A DNA stretch of 22,760 nucleotides from a virus. A program made the position numbers and the translations under genes. Positions 7,291 through 14,343 of this stretch are shown here, one piece after another (position 1 is the stretch's first letter; the number at the start of each line of letters is the position of its first letter). Under the pieces are notes generated by a model. That model had not been told where the DNA came from and did no database searches. It was given only the letters and a program-made list of their open reading frames with translations. The DNA is taken from positions 1 through 22,760 of IMG/VR virus record IMGVR_UViG_3300036900_000024, one strand, 5' to 3'.

Positions 7291-8963
7291 GTGCCGATTA
7301 ATCCATGCGTAGTTAACGCCGCCTGCAACGACATCACGCGGCCGGCGAGCTGCGCCAGCGTGACCGTGCTGGTAGCAAATGCCGTAGCCTTGTCCGGCGT
7401 GCCAGTCATCGCGGCCCAGCCGGTATCACGCGCGGCAACAACCTGCGTCCCATCGGTATAATAGGCGCTGTCGGCATTGAACGTGCCGATGCCCATGCCG
7501 CTGCCGGTCGCAGCTCCTGCCCAAATGCCATTCAGCACAGTGATCTCGGTGCCAAACTGCGTCTGCAACTGCATGGCAGCAGTCGCAAAATTGCCAGACG
7601 TATGGAAGCCAGTCGTAAACGGCGAGGTGATGGTGATGCCGGCGCCGCTGCCAATGGTGCCAGTAAGCGGCAGGCTCAGACCGATCGTGGTGTGCCCGGC
7701 GCCATCGTAGGTCTGTGTGGTGACGGTCGTCCCTGCCTGTATCTGGCCCAAGCCACCAACCACGCCGCCGATCCACGCATAGCCGGCGCTGCCGATGGAG
7801 TTGGTGAGCACCATGCTGGTGGCACCGCTGGCTTGAATGCCTGAGACATTCCAATGTGCCGTGGCGCTCTCGGCCGCAAACGCTACGTTGGCGCTGTCGG
7901 TATGGTAAGCCCGATCGTAGATCACCCAGTCGCCACGCTGCTCGGCGGTGCCGAAGGCAGTTGCGGTGAATGCAAACGGACAACTAATCGCGCCCCAGTA
8001 GCTGTTATTTGCCATGGTGCCGGTTACAGCGATCGCCCGGTTGACGCTGCGCTCCCCATCCGGCGAGTTGTCGCCTTGATTGAGGATCATCGAGATACCA
8101 TTGCGGACTTTGCTGTCGTCCGGCCCTGACGCCCAGAGGTGCAGCTCCTCGACAACCTGCGACCCGCCGATAGACGACTTGCGCAGCGTCTGATCCAGCA
8201 CCGTGATCTGGCTGCCGAACAGATTGGCACCAGTTATGCTGCCGTCGCCCGAGTTCTGCGCCTTGATCTGAATGCCGGCTAACTGCGCCCCGCCGAACGT
8301 CTCGGTGAAGATAATCAGCGCGTCTTCCGTGCTCGTGACGCCGCTGCGGCTGATGGCGTGAATGTTGACCGACGAGTTGTTCCCGCCGTTGTTGCCGACA
8401 TAGTCGCTGTCTTTGATGATCGTAATGTTGGTATGGCCGGCATCGGCGGCGGTAAGCGGATTGAAGCCAAATCCCCAAGGACCAATGAACCACGGGGAAG
8501 CCGTTGACCCCTTGTAGCTGCCGAACATCACAGAGCCCGGCGGATCGGCGCCGTTGTTGAACACCATATTCGGCCCGTAGACCCACGCCATGGCGCGCGG
8601 TGACGGCGTCAGCGATGCCATGTTCGGATAGTGACCGGACGGCACGAAAGCGACACCGATACCCGAGGTCATGGAGTCGATGACGGTCTGAAAAACCGCC
8701 TGATCCGCTACATTGTTCGTCCCGGTCGCGCCGAAGTCCTTGACGTTCACCCAGTCGGCCGCCCGATCCTGCGCAGACCGCGATGTAACGGAGCCTGTAG
8801 CTGTGATATTGAGCGGCCCGGCCACCGTTCCGCCAACAGCCAGAGACAACCATGGACCGCCGGACAGGATAGGATCGTTCGCGTCCAGTTTGCCGGCGTA
8901 CGTCGTGTTCCACTCGCTGGCAGATGGAACGTAGCCTTTGACCCAATTCGGGGAACTGCTCAA
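7287..8963 (-). CDS. Tailspike with beta-helix domain
   Basis: 558 aa from a TTG start, preceded by AGAGG at about 9-nt spacing; no good ATG lies near it. The N-terminus (WVKGYVPSASEWNTTYAGKLD) is a tail-attachment sequence common in phage spikes. Residues 72-110 (VNVKDFGATG, then DQAVFQTVID, then VAFVPSGHYP) match the entry of right-handed beta-helix, pectate-lyase-3-like domains. The body is Gly/Ser/Thr/Asn-rich as expected for beta-helix coils. The C-terminal 45 residues (DTGWAAMTGTPDKATAF, then LAGRVMSLQAAL) form a trailing module shared by many phage fibres. A role in binding and perhaps cutting host polysaccharide is inferred. No catalytic residues can be assigned. Confidence 0.85.
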   Translation of the reverse strand: MSSSPNWVKGYVPSASEWNTTYAGKLDANDPILSGGPWLSLAVGGTVAGPLNITATGSVTSRSAQDRAADWVNVKDFGATGTNNVADQAVFQTVIDSMTSGIGVAFVPSGHYPNMASLTPSPRAMAWVYGPNMVFNNGADPPGSVMFGSYKGSTASPWFIGPWGFGFNPLTAADAGHTNITIIKDSDYVGNNGGNNSSVNIHAISRSGVTSTEDALIIFTETFGGAQLAGIQIKAQNSGDGSITGANLFGSQITVLDQTLRKSSIGGSQVVEELHLWASGPDDSKVRNGISMILNQGDNSPDGERSVNRAIAVTGTMANNSYWGAISCPFAFTATAFGTAEQRGDWVIYDRAYHTDSANVAFAAESATAHWNVSGIQASGATSMVLTNSIGSAGYAWIGGVVGGLGQIQAGTTVTTQTYDGAGHTTIGLSLPLTGTIGSGAGITITSPFTTGFHTSGNFATAAMQLQTQFGTEITVLNGIWAGAATGSGMGIGTFNADSAYYTDGTQVVAARDTGWAAMTGTPDKATAFATSTVTLAQLAGRVMSLQAALTTHGLIGT

Positions 8964-9011
8964 AGCGCGGCACCTCTACAGTAGGCGCCTGGACGAGCGC
9001 CGGTCAGTTGC

Positions 9012-9272
9012 TCAACACGCCTTCCCACCACGGCGCCGCTTGTCCATACGATCGGCCGACGCCTCGCCCTCGACGGAGCCGCCGGCCTTGAACCCGAACT
9101 TGGCCTTCACCTTGGCGCGCACCGTCGCCTTCTCTGCCGACGTGCCGTGCTGCGACACCCGCGCCTTGGCGTTCTGCCCGTGGCTCCGATCCTCGATCGG
9201 GTAGCGGCGCCCCGGCAGCGCGAAGTCGGACGCCGGCAGCGCCTTGCGCTTGGCTGCGTTCAGCCTCGCCAT
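9012..9272 (-). CDS. Basic DUF6582-like protein with RMDK motif
   Basis: 86 aa, coupled by a TGATG junction to the preceding basic gene. Residues 12-58 (ALPASDFALPGRRYPIEDRS, then AKARVSQHGTSAEKATVRAKV) match the short conserved module annotated as DUF6582 in many phages. The C-terminal end carries the motif GGSVEGxASxxRMDKRxRGG at residues 64-83, also present in the next gene upstream. The protein is very basic and likely binds nucleic acid or packs inside the head. The DUF6582 function is not established to my knowledge. Confidence 0.75.
   Translation of the reverse strand: MARLNAAKRKALPASDFALPGRRYPIEDRSHGQNAKARVSQHGTSAEKATVRAKVKAKFGFKAGGSVEGEASADRMDKRRRGGKAC
9024..9083 (-). repeat. Copy B of duplicated RMDK motif
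   Basis: Encodes residues 64-83 of the 86-aa basic protein. The 60-nt stretch closely matches 9401-9460 in reading frame, with many third-position changes, so it looks like an old divergent duplication. Confidence 0.7.
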
Positions 9273-9595
9273 CAGCCTACGGCTTCTGCCTCGTTGCCCT
9301 TCGCCGGCGCGTCGGTCGTGTTGTGGCCGGACGACATAGGCGAACCGCCTGCCGACTTCATGCCGCGGATCGAGCCGCCGTGCTTACGGCCCGGCAGCGC
9401 CCCGCCGCGCGCGCGCTTGTCCATCCGCTCCTCCGACGCCGATCCTTCGACCGAACCGCCTGACTTGCGCGCCTTGGTCTTGCCGCCGCGCTTGAAGCCG
9501 TCGCCCGTCTCCTTCATGGCGGACTCGGCCGCAGGCGAGCCCTTGGCGTTGTAGAGGGTGGTGCGGCCACCAGCCGCGCGGCGCTTACGTGCCAT
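9272..9595 (-). CDS. Very basic Gly-rich protein with RMDK motif
   Basis: 107 aa, with GGAG 6 nt before the ATG. The protein is dominated by Lys, Arg, Gly and Ser (MARKRRAAGGRTT, FKRGGKTKARKSGG, GRKHGGSIRGMKSAGG) and contains the 20-residue motif GGSVEGxASxxRMDKRxRGG at residues 46-65. There is no hydrophobic core, so it is probably unfolded until bound to DNA or another protein. Its place in the structural cluster suggests a virion protein that binds packaged DNA. It has a sister motif copy in the next gene. Confidence 0.7.
   Translation of the reverse strand: MARKRRAAGGRTTLYNAKGSPAAESAMKETGDGFKRGGKTKARKSGGSVEGSASEERMDKRARGGALPGRKHGGSIRGMKSAGGSPMSSGHNTTDAPAKGNEAEAVG
9401..9460 (-). repeat. 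Copy A of duplicated RMDK motif
   Basis: Encodes residues 46-65 of the 107-aa basic protein; its partner is at 9024-9083 in the next gene downstream. Confidence 0.7.
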
Positions 9596-9604
9596 GTAGT
9601 GCTC

Positions 9605-9937
9605 CTATTGAACCAATCCGGCCTGGATCGCCTCGGCGGTCACGGTGCCGGTGCCGACAGTCACGGTTATGCGCCACCCGCGCACAGGGAAGGTGAAGGT
9701 GAACGACGCATTTGCCGTGGATCCGGCCAGCGTCGTCGGCCGCACGCGCACCGTATCGGCCGGACCGTGGTACCAGCTTGCCGGCGTGAAGAAGTCATCC
9801 ATCGTGTACTCAAGCGAATACGTCGCCGAGCCAGTGACTGTCGTCTCGATCTGGAGGTTGAACGGCGTCAGATGGATGTCCGCGTTCTTCCAGCCGCTCG
9901 ACCCGACGCCAGTCTGCGACATGATGACTGGCAGCAT
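9605..9937 (-). CDS. Small beta-rich structural protein
   Basis: 110 aa. The ATG overlaps the stop of the preceding gene (TAATG). A longer upstream reading would overlap that gene by 300 nt and is rejected. The product is beta-strand-rich (IETTVTGSATYSLEYTMDD near residues 30-48, then ANASFTFTFPVRGWRITVTVGTG near 75-97) and ends in a short helix. No membrane segment or cysteines are visible. The RGWRITVT-GTGTVTA- pattern recurs in small phage proteins next to capsid genes whose role is unclear. A head or neck decoration role is inferred. Confidence 0.75.
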   Translation of the reverse strand: MLPVIMSQTGVGSSGWKNADIHLTPFNLQIETTVTGSATYSLEYTMDDFFTPASWYHGPADTVRVRPTTLAGSTANASFTFTFPVRGWRITVTVGTGTVTAEAIQAGLVQ

Positions 9938-10383
9938 TAGAAGTTGCTGTCCGACTGGTCGATGTTCATGTCGTAGAACATCGTCACGACGGTATTCCCG
10001 GCAGCCGCCGAGCCCACCGGTGTCACCGTCACCACCACGCTGGTGTTCGCGCCCACGTTCGCCATCGCGGCAAGCTGCGGACCGGTATAGGTCGGCCGCA
10101 GCCGCCCCGCCGCCGCCTTCACGTCGACGCCGGACACATACTGCGTGCCCGCCGCTGCGGTGCCGATGGAGAGTGTGTCCGAGGTCGCCGATGTCCACGC
10201 CACGGTGGTGTCGATGGTGAAGTCGATGATCTGGCACGCTGGCGGGATTGTCATGGTCGCCGACACAACATTCGTGGTGTTGTGGACCAGCGTCACGGTC
10301 TGGTTCAGCAGCGCGCTGCCGGAGTTTGCGGCAGTCGATCCGACCAGCACCGGGCCGCCAAAGTTTGTTCCTGGACCTGCCAT
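9937..10383 (-). CDS. Ser/Thr/Val-rich structural protein
   Basis: 148 aa, with AGGAAGGAG upstream of the ATG. The sequence is rich in Thr, Val, Ala and Gly, with alternating strands (VVSATMTIPPACQIIDFTID, TSATSDTLSIGTAAAGTQYVSG, SVVVTVTPVG). It ends in the acidic DMNIDQSDSNF. This is a compact beta-sandwich type of composition typical of capsid decoration or fibre-like surface proteins. It sits between the major capsid operon and the smaller tail genes. I know no named family. Confidence 0.8.
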   Translation of the reverse strand: MAGPGTNFGGPVLVGSTAANSGSALLNQTVTLVHNTTNVVSATMTIPPACQIIDFTIDTTVAWTSATSDTLSIGTAAAGTQYVSGVDVKAAAGRLRPTYTGPQLAAMANVGANTSVVVTVTPVGSAAAGNTVVTMFYDMNIDQSDSNF

Positions 10384-10405
10384 CTAGGCGGTCTCCTTCC
10401 TCGAC

Positions 10406-10522
10406 CTAGTAGCGCATCATCCCGGCACCGTATTTGACCTTGCCGCTGTCCTTCGTGGACTTCTCGGCAGTCGGCTCCGGCGCCTTGGTTTCTGCGGGGG
10501 CTTGCTTGGTGGTGGTGGTCAT
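10406..10522 (-). CDS. Tiny Lys/Glu/Pro-rich protein after the capsid gene
   Basis: 38 aa, with AAGGAG 8 nt before the ATG, the best ribosome site in this part of the window. The protein is disordered and charged (MTTTTKQAPAETKAPEPTAE, then STKDSGKVKYGAG and MMRY). It lies between the major capsid gene and a beta-rich structural gene, both on the same strand. Its size and composition resemble small head-associated linker peptides, but no function can be assigned. Confidence 0.7.
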   Translation of the reverse strand: MTTTTKQAPAETKAPEPTAEKSTKDSGKVKYGAGMMRY

Positions 10523-10547
10523 TGGTCGATCTCCTTGCGGTCGCGGG

Positions 10548-11456
10548 TTACGACGTAGGGGCTGTCCACCAAATACCGCGGGGATTTTTGATGCCCGACC
10601 CGTAGCGCTCGAACCCGATGACGAGCAGGTTCCCCGTCGTGGGATCGACCTGCAAATCCATCTCGAATGGAGTGCGCTCGTAGAACACAAGGCCCTTGAC
10701 GCTCGTGGTAATCCCCCAGGCGAAGTTGCTCGTGAGGAACTCGGAGACCGCGAATCCGCCAGGCAGCGCGCCGCTCGACAGGATCGCCGACACGTCGTTG
10801 TTCGCCGTGCCAACGCGCAACTCGGTCTTGAACAGCCGTTCCGCCTGCCACTGAAGCGCTAACGGTACGATCACCTTCTCGCCGCGCGTCATCGACTGAA
10901 GCCCGGCCTGATCTGGGAACTGCCTGATCTGGTTCAGCGCCGTCTCGACCGCGCTCTCGTTGAAGTCCAGATCGACGGTCGGCCGGTTGGCGTAGGTGCC
11001 GTTGTCGATCGGGTGGTCGACCGCCGCGAGCGCCTTGCCGTCACCACCGAACTGCGGGTTGAACACCGTGGCAGAGTTCAGAAGCTGGTGGACCAGGATT
11101 TCCTTCGTCTGCGCGAAGCTCTCCATCAACCCCATGCTCTGCGGGTTGAACTGATCCTTGTAGAGATTGTCGTCCAACGCCTCGCGGGTGATCGCGAAGC
11201 CCAGGCCAACGGACCGATGCTCGATATTCCAGACGAAGCGCTCGCCGGCGGCGTTGTCGAAGCTGGTTGCGTTCCCTTCGCCTTTGAGTTGGGCCAGACC
11301 GGTGTAGCGAGCCTCGGCAACGCGCTCCAGCGCCATCTTGCTCGTGCCCGTCGCCACGAACTCGCGCCACCGGGTCGGGATCTGCGGATACTTGCCTTCG
11401 ATGTCGGCGAGACCGGGGAGCAGAAAGTCCCGGATTTGGCTTCTGTTGATTGCCAT
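10548..11456 (-). CDS. Major capsid protein (Mu gpT-like)
   Basis: 302 aa; TAGGAG lies 9 nt upstream of the ATG. The sequence fits the Mu gpT-type HK97-fold capsid family: a basic N-terminus (NRSQIRDFLLPGLADIEG), a central NPQSMGLMESFAQTKEILVHQLLN helix region, the AVDHPIDNGTY segment near residue 145, and the ending FERYGSGIKNPRGIWW at residues 282-297. Length is normal for a gpT-like subunit without a covalently attached scaffold. It lies downstream of the accessory head gene, with scaffold candidate, portal and terminases further upstream, the usual order. Family placement is from recognised sequence pattern. Confidence 0.88.
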   Translation of the reverse strand: MAINRSQIRDFLLPGLADIEGKYPQIPTRWREFVATGTSKMALERVAEARYTGLAQLKGEGNATSFDNAAGERFVWNIEHRSVGLGFAITREALDDNLYKDQFNPQSMGLMESFAQTKEILVHQLLNSATVFNPQFGGDGKALAAVDHPIDNGTYANRPTVDLDFNESAVETALNQIRQFPDQAGLQSMTRGEKVIVPLALQWQAERLFKTELRVGTANNDVSAILSSGALPGGFAVSEFLTSNFAWGITTSVKGLVFYERTPFEMDLQVDPTTGNLLVIGFERYGSGIKNPRGIWWTAPTS

Positions 11457-11468
11457 TGCCGGGCGCTC

Positions 11469-12086
11469 CTATGCCTGACCTGTCCGCGTCCCAGCCGGGT
11501 ACGGATTGGTGTTCATCATCACTTCGAGGATCTGGTTGTCGTTCAACTCGCTGTAGTTGAACGGGGCGCCGTTGGCCGGAGCACTGACGATCCTCAGGAT
11601 GCGGAACGGCAGCGTCGCCGTGTTGGCCGGCGTCGCATCCAGCGCGCATGTGCTGATAAGCGCCGGGGCCAGCGTCGGAACGCCCGAGGTGCCAGTGAAA
11701 ATGTCAACGTTGAGGCCGATGCTGCTCTGCGTGATGGCGGTTCCGCGCATCTGCGCCTGGAACGTCATCAGCGGGTCATTGTCCACGAAGCACTCGACCA
11801 CGGTCGTGCTGGCCAGAGTCGGCGCCGTCCAGCCTGCAAACCACTCGACCCTGCCGGTCGCGGCCGACAGATACCGGCAGCCGCGGAAGATCCCGAGGAT
11901 CGTCGTGTCGCCCTTGGCGAACAGCCGCACCGTGCCATCGGTGAACAGCTTGCAGGGGTCTCCGAACGCGATCTGGGTCGCGTAGTTGTACGCGATGTTG
12001 AAACTGCGCTGGGCGTAGTTGGGGGAACCTCCAGCGTATTGCCGGCTGGTAGAAAAACCGCTGGGGGCAAGCGTGTTCGCTGCCAT
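11469..12086 (-). CDS. Capsid accessory/decoration protein candidate
   Basis: 205 aa. The start is the ATG with GGAG 7 nt upstream (product MAANTLAPSG); an upstream in-frame codon lacks a ribosome site. It is beta-rich (ATQIAFGDPCKLFTDGTVRLF, WTAPTLASTTVVECFVDND) and has no signal peptide or membrane helix. Immediately upstream of the gpT-like capsid gene, this is the usual slot for a decoration or capsid-stabilising protein of similar length in Mu- and HK97-type clusters. I recognise no diagnostic motif, so the name is contextual. Confidence 0.65.
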   Translation of the reverse strand: MAANTLAPSGFSTSRQYAGGSPNYAQRSFNIAYNYATQIAFGDPCKLFTDGTVRLFAKGDTTILGIFRGCRYLSAATGRVEWFAGWTAPTLASTTVVECFVDNDPLMTFQAQMRGTAITQSSIGLNVDIFTGTSGVPTLAPALISTCALDATPANTATLPFRILRIVSAPANGAPFNYSELNDNQILEVMMNTNPYPAGTRTGQA

Positions 12087-12148
12087 GGGTGACTCCGCTT
12101 CAAGAGCGGCAACCACACGGCGCGTGGGTAGCCTGGGGTTATTCGGGA

Positions 12149-12175
12149 GGGGAGAGACCGGCGCGGCCTCTCCCC
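12149..12175. repeat. Hairpin in capsid leader
   Basis: GGGGAGAG at 12149-12156 pairs with CTCTCCCC at 12168-12175, and the CCG/CGG inside can extend the stem after one mismatch. On the minus strand this is in the leader about 65 nt before the accessory head gene. There is no T-run, so it is not an intrinsic terminator. Confidence 0.6.
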
Positions 12176-12194
12176 CTGCTTTCGATGTGCTAAG

Positions 12195-12209
12195 CCCCCG
12201 GCGCGGGGG
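12195..12209. repeat. Short GC hairpin in capsid leader
   Basis: CCCCCG at 12195-12200 and CGGGGG at 12204-12209 with a 3-nt loop. This is very stable for its size, and no T-run follows on the minus strand. It probably stiffens or protects the leader transcript. Confidence 0.55.
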
Positions 12210-12219
12210 TTCCAGGCAA

Positions 12220-12231
12220 AGCGCGAGCGCT
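12220..12231. repeat. Short AGCG/CGCT palindrome
   Basis: AGCG-CGAG-CGCT, a 4-bp stem with a 4-nt loop, next to the other two leader hairpins. Weak on its own, notable only as part of the cluster. Confidence 0.35.
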
Positions 12232-12251
12232 ACATCTGGCGAGCGGCGCGC

Positions 12252-12281
12252 AGTATGCCGTCATTTTGGGCAGATACGCAA
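12252..12281 (-). promoter_or_regulatory. Weak promoter candidate for the capsid operon
   Basis: On the minus strand, TTGCGT (12276-12281) and CATACT (12252-12257) are separated by 18 nt, resembling -35 and -10 boxes with three and four matches. It lies just after the terminator stem-loop, so it could restart transcription toward the capsid genes. Short boxes like these occur by chance in GC-rich DNA. Confidence 0.25.
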
Positions 12282-12437
12282 GCAGGAAGAAAAGAACTGA
12301 GCGGGCGCCTGGAGGACCAATCCTACCGCCGCGCTCAGTTCTAGGTGGCTGTCATCCCCTACCGGCGCGGCAAAAGGCGTGACAAGCTGAATGGAACACG
12401 ACCTACCCTCAACAGGCGGTCGCGGAGGTTTTGCCAT
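12261..12437 (-). CDS. Doubtful 58-aa ORF in the module gap
   Basis: Starts ATG with GGAGG at 4-nt spacing and encodes MAKPPRPPVEGRS then a mixed sequence ending LRICPK. The ORF runs through the terminator stem at 12293-12342, and third codon positions are less GC-rich than in neighbouring genes, both arguing against a real protein. The ribosome site sits in a hairpin stem (12422-12448) with the start codon in the loop. It may be a short regulated leader peptide or chance. Confidence 0.25.
   Translation of the reverse strand: MAKPPRPPVEGRSCSIQLVTPFAAPVGDDSHLELSAAVGLVLQAPAQFFSSCLRICPK
12293..12342 (-). terminator. Intrinsic terminator of the packaging half
   Basis: AGAACTGAGCG at 12293-12303 is a perfect 11-bp match to its reverse complement at 12332-12342. 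On the minus strand, the stem is followed by a T-rich run (TTCTTTTCTTCC). The loop is 28 nt with a small inner hairpin (AGGA-TTGG-TCCT). This is a good rho-independent terminator for transcripts coming from the terminase, portal and scaffold genes. It separates them from the capsid and tail genes. Confidence 0.65.
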
Positions 12438-12448
12438 TTATCCTCCGC
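12422..12448 (-). promoter_or_regulatory. Hairpin sequestering a GGAGG ribosome site
   Basis: GCGGAGG and CCTCCGC form a 7-bp perfect stem around a 13-nt loop. On the minus strand the stem holds the GGAGG ribosome site and the loop holds the ATG of the 58-aa ORF. This is the layout of a translational switch, but the ORF itself is doubtful. Confidence 0.35.
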
Positions 12449-12464
12449 TAGATGCAAGTATGTT

Positions 12465-12764
12465 TCAACGGCTGTGGCGAAGGGCTCTGGCCGGGAAGGC
12501 CGCCGGCGCCTTGGGGGCGGCAACGCGCTCCGCCAGCAGTTTCCCCAGCAGATCATGCAGCCTGGCGATCTCCCGGTTCCTGGCCTGCAGCGCTTGCCCC
12601 GCCAAGTCCAAAGCCGACCGCAGGCACGCAATCCGTGTTTCGGCCTTGATCTCCCCGTCGAACGTGACGGCGATAGCGGCCTCCTCCAGTTCGGCAATCC
12701 GCGCTGCCTGCTCGGCAAGCTGGTATCCGGCGCCGTATAGCCGCAACTCCTCCTCGGTCTGCAT
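12465..12764 (-). CDS. Coiled-coil protein before the module gap
   Basis: 99 aa from an ATG overlapping the preceding stop (TGATG). A longer reading frame from 13094 is a shadow of the upstream gene. Most of the product is helical (ELRLYGAGYQLAEQAARIAELEEAA and LRSALDLAGQALQARNREIARLHDLLGKLLAERV). It has two coiled-coil stretches separated by a short beta segment (AVTFDGEIKAET). There is a basic Ala/Pro tail. This is the last gene before the terminator. It may assist scaffold or head assembly; no family is recognised. Confidence 0.75.
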   Translation of the reverse strand: MQTEEELRLYGAGYQLAEQAARIAELEEAAIAVTFDGEIKAETRIACLRSALDLAGQALQARNREIARLHDLLGKLLAERVAAPKAPAAFPARALRHSR

Positions 12765-13216
12765 CAATCGTCCTCCACCATCCGCTCCTGATCCGGCGCC
12801 GGTCCGATCGACTTCTTGATCCCGCGCCCCATTTGTCTGGACAGCCCGAGCCGCTGCATCTGGCTCGCCACCTGGTGCTTGGCCGCAAACCCGTCCAACT
12901 CGCGCGCCTCGTCGGTGATCTCTTTCGGCCGCTCCATCAGCATCTGGCCGCCGCGCACGATCTCCGCGCCGGCCTGCAGCCGCGTGCCGCTCAGTTCGGG
13001 GTGCCGCTCGGCAGGGACCGGCGTCCAGCCGTTGGCGTCGAGGTTCACGAGATGCTCGATGTCCTCTGACCCCATGAACGTCTTGCGCTTCCACTCATAG
13101 TGCATGCCGGGCGGAATGCGGCTGGTATCAATGTCATAGCGGTTGCCGGGCGTCCTGATCTGGAGCCGCCCCGGCAAGGAACGCTGGTCGCTGCGCTGTA
13201 TCGGTCGCTGGGCCAT
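12764..13216 (-). CDS. Conserved phage protein of unknown function
   Basis: 150 aa, with TGATG junctions on both sides. Features are a short basic start, the block RIPPGMHYEWKRKTFMGSED near residues 33-52, the strand-turn HLVNLDANGWTPVPAERHP near 55-73, and a GGQMLMERPKEITDEARELD segment near 89-108. It closes with a basic helix and an acidic end. The PGM-YEWKRK and LMERPKEI blocks look familiar from phage head modules, but I cannot name a family. There is no membrane segment or catalytic motif. Confidence 0.8.
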   Translation of the reverse strand: MAQRPIQRSDQRSLPGRLQIRTPGNRYDIDTSRIPPGMHYEWKRKTFMGSEDIEHLVNLDANGWTPVPAERHPELSGTRLQAGAEIVRGGQMLMERPKEITDEARELDGFAAKHQVASQMQRLGLSRQMGRGIKKSIGPAPDQERMVEDD

Positions 13217-13428
13217 CAGGCCGTCTCCTTCCCAGTCAGATACGCCGCGATCTTGCGTGCGGCGGCTATGAAACTGTCTACGTCGCCGACGAGGTTCATG
13301 CGCAAAGCCATCTCCATAGCCTGCGCGCGCGCGTAGTCATCTTGCATCAGAGTCGTGATATGCGGCGCGGCCGGCGTTCTTTCCCATTCGGCCGCCCATT
13401 CATTCTTAGGCTCCTGATAAATAGCCAT
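13216..13428 (-). CDS. Small protein downstream of the scaffold candidate
   Basis: 70 aa, ATG in a TGATG overlap with the scaffold candidate's stop. It begins MAIYQEPKNEWAAEWE, has a helical middle (YARAQAMEMALRMN), and a C-terminal helix with VDSFIAAARKIAAYL. There is no cysteine, signal or membrane segment. It is probably an assembly helper in the same transcript; function unknown. Confidence 0.75.
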   Translation of the reverse strand: MAIYQEPKNEWAAEWERTPAAPHITTLMQDDYARAQAMEMALRMNLVGDVDSFIAAARKIAAYLTGKETA

Positions 13429-14339
13429 CAGTTCAACCTCCCCTGGCTTCTGAGCTGCGCCTTGAGCGCCGCGTATTTCCGATACCGCCCTGGCACCAGA
13501 ACCCCATTCACCATCTGGTCTTCGATCGGCGTATCGCCCATCGTGTCGTCCGCTGCCTCGCGCTCCTCGGCCGTCAGCCGCACCTCGCCGGCCCGTGGCG
13601 TCGCACCACCGGCCCGACGCGACACCGGCAACGCACCGCCGTTCACCTCTCTACGGCGCGGCGCCGGATCCTCGTCCGCCTCCGTCTGCCGCTGCTGGCG
13701 TCCACCGCCCAGCCTGGAGTCGATGTGGTCGAAGTAGGCATCGCTGTCGACCGCGATCCCCTCGGCCGCCGCATCGTAGTGCGCCGCGGCCACCTTCGCC
13801 CGGAACCGCTCGCTGGTCTTGAACTCGGGATGATCCTTGATCCACTGCCGCTGCCGTGGCGAGTACTGCGCCAGGTCTACCCCACCGCTCTGCTGCCGCG
13901 GCGCCGGCGTCGCCTTCTCTTGCTCCAGCGCTTCCTTCATCCATTGCTTCTTCTGGGTGATGAGCGCGATTTGGCTTTCCGCCCGCGCAAGTGCCCGGTA
14001 CACCTTCCCCGCCTCGGCGTAGTTGCCCTCGGCGTTCAGCGTCGCGATCTGCGCCTCCAGCCCAGATGCCTCCGCCTCAGTTGCAGCGAGCGAAGCATCA
14101 AGCGACCGCTCCTCTGCCTCCCAACGATGGCCCGTTGCCGTAGCAGCCGAGCCCCTTGCCTCATCCCGCTCACGCTCTGCTCGTTGCGCGCGCTCCTGTT
14201 CGGCCGCGCGCGCCCGCCGCTCCTTCGCCAGCAGTTCCCGCAGATCGTCGTCCGACACCGCCTCATGGCCGTTGCCGTTGGGCTTCGACGCCGCACCTCC
14301 TGTGCCAACGTCGTCCTCGTCGTCGATGTAGCCACTCAT
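13428..14339 (-). CDS. Scaffolding protein candidate
   Basis: 303 aa, with GGAG 9 nt upstream of the ATG. It begins with an acidic, Gly/Asn-rich disordered leader. A long charged coiled coil follows at about residues 28-145 (LRELLAKERRARAAEQERAQ, then LEAQIATLNAEGNYAEAGKV). Next comes a second region near 155-225 containing QYSPRQRQWIKDHPEF and YFDHIDSRLGG, then an Arg/Glu-rich linker. A basic helical C-terminal tail (YRKYAALKAQLRSQGR) closes the protein. Coiled-coil middle plus basic C-terminal helix is the layout of capsid scaffolds, and the gene lies between portal and major capsid as expected. No protease gene is evident. Confidence 0.7.
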   Translation of the reverse strand: MSGYIDDEDDVGTGGAASKPNGNGHEAVSDDDLRELLAKERRARAAEQERAQRAERERDEARGSAATATGHRWEAEERSLDASLAATEAEASGLEAQIATLNAEGNYAEAGKVYRALARAESQIALITQKKQWMKEALEQEKATPAPRQQSGGVDLAQYSPRQRQWIKDHPEFKTSERFRAKVAAAHYDAAAEGIAVDSDAYFDHIDSRLGGGRQQRQTEADEDPAPRRREVNGGALPVSRRAGGATPRAGEVRLTAEEREAADDTMGDTPIEDQMVNGVLVPGRYRKYAALKAQLRSQGRLN

Positions 14340-14343
14340 TGGG

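Noticed and set aside
9605-10237. 210-aa reading that includes the 110-aa beta-rich gene
   Set aside because: The extra N-terminal 100 codons overlap the 148-aa gene in another frame and are Arg/His-rich shadow sequence.
11013-12092. 359-aa plus-strand frame
   Set aside because: Antisense to the clear major capsid and accessory head genes; Arg/His-rich composition typical of GC-rich shadows.
12465-13094. Long 209-aa reading of the coiled-coil gene
   Set aside because: Its first 110 codons are a shadow of the 150-aa gene; the coupled ATG at 12764 gives the natural start.
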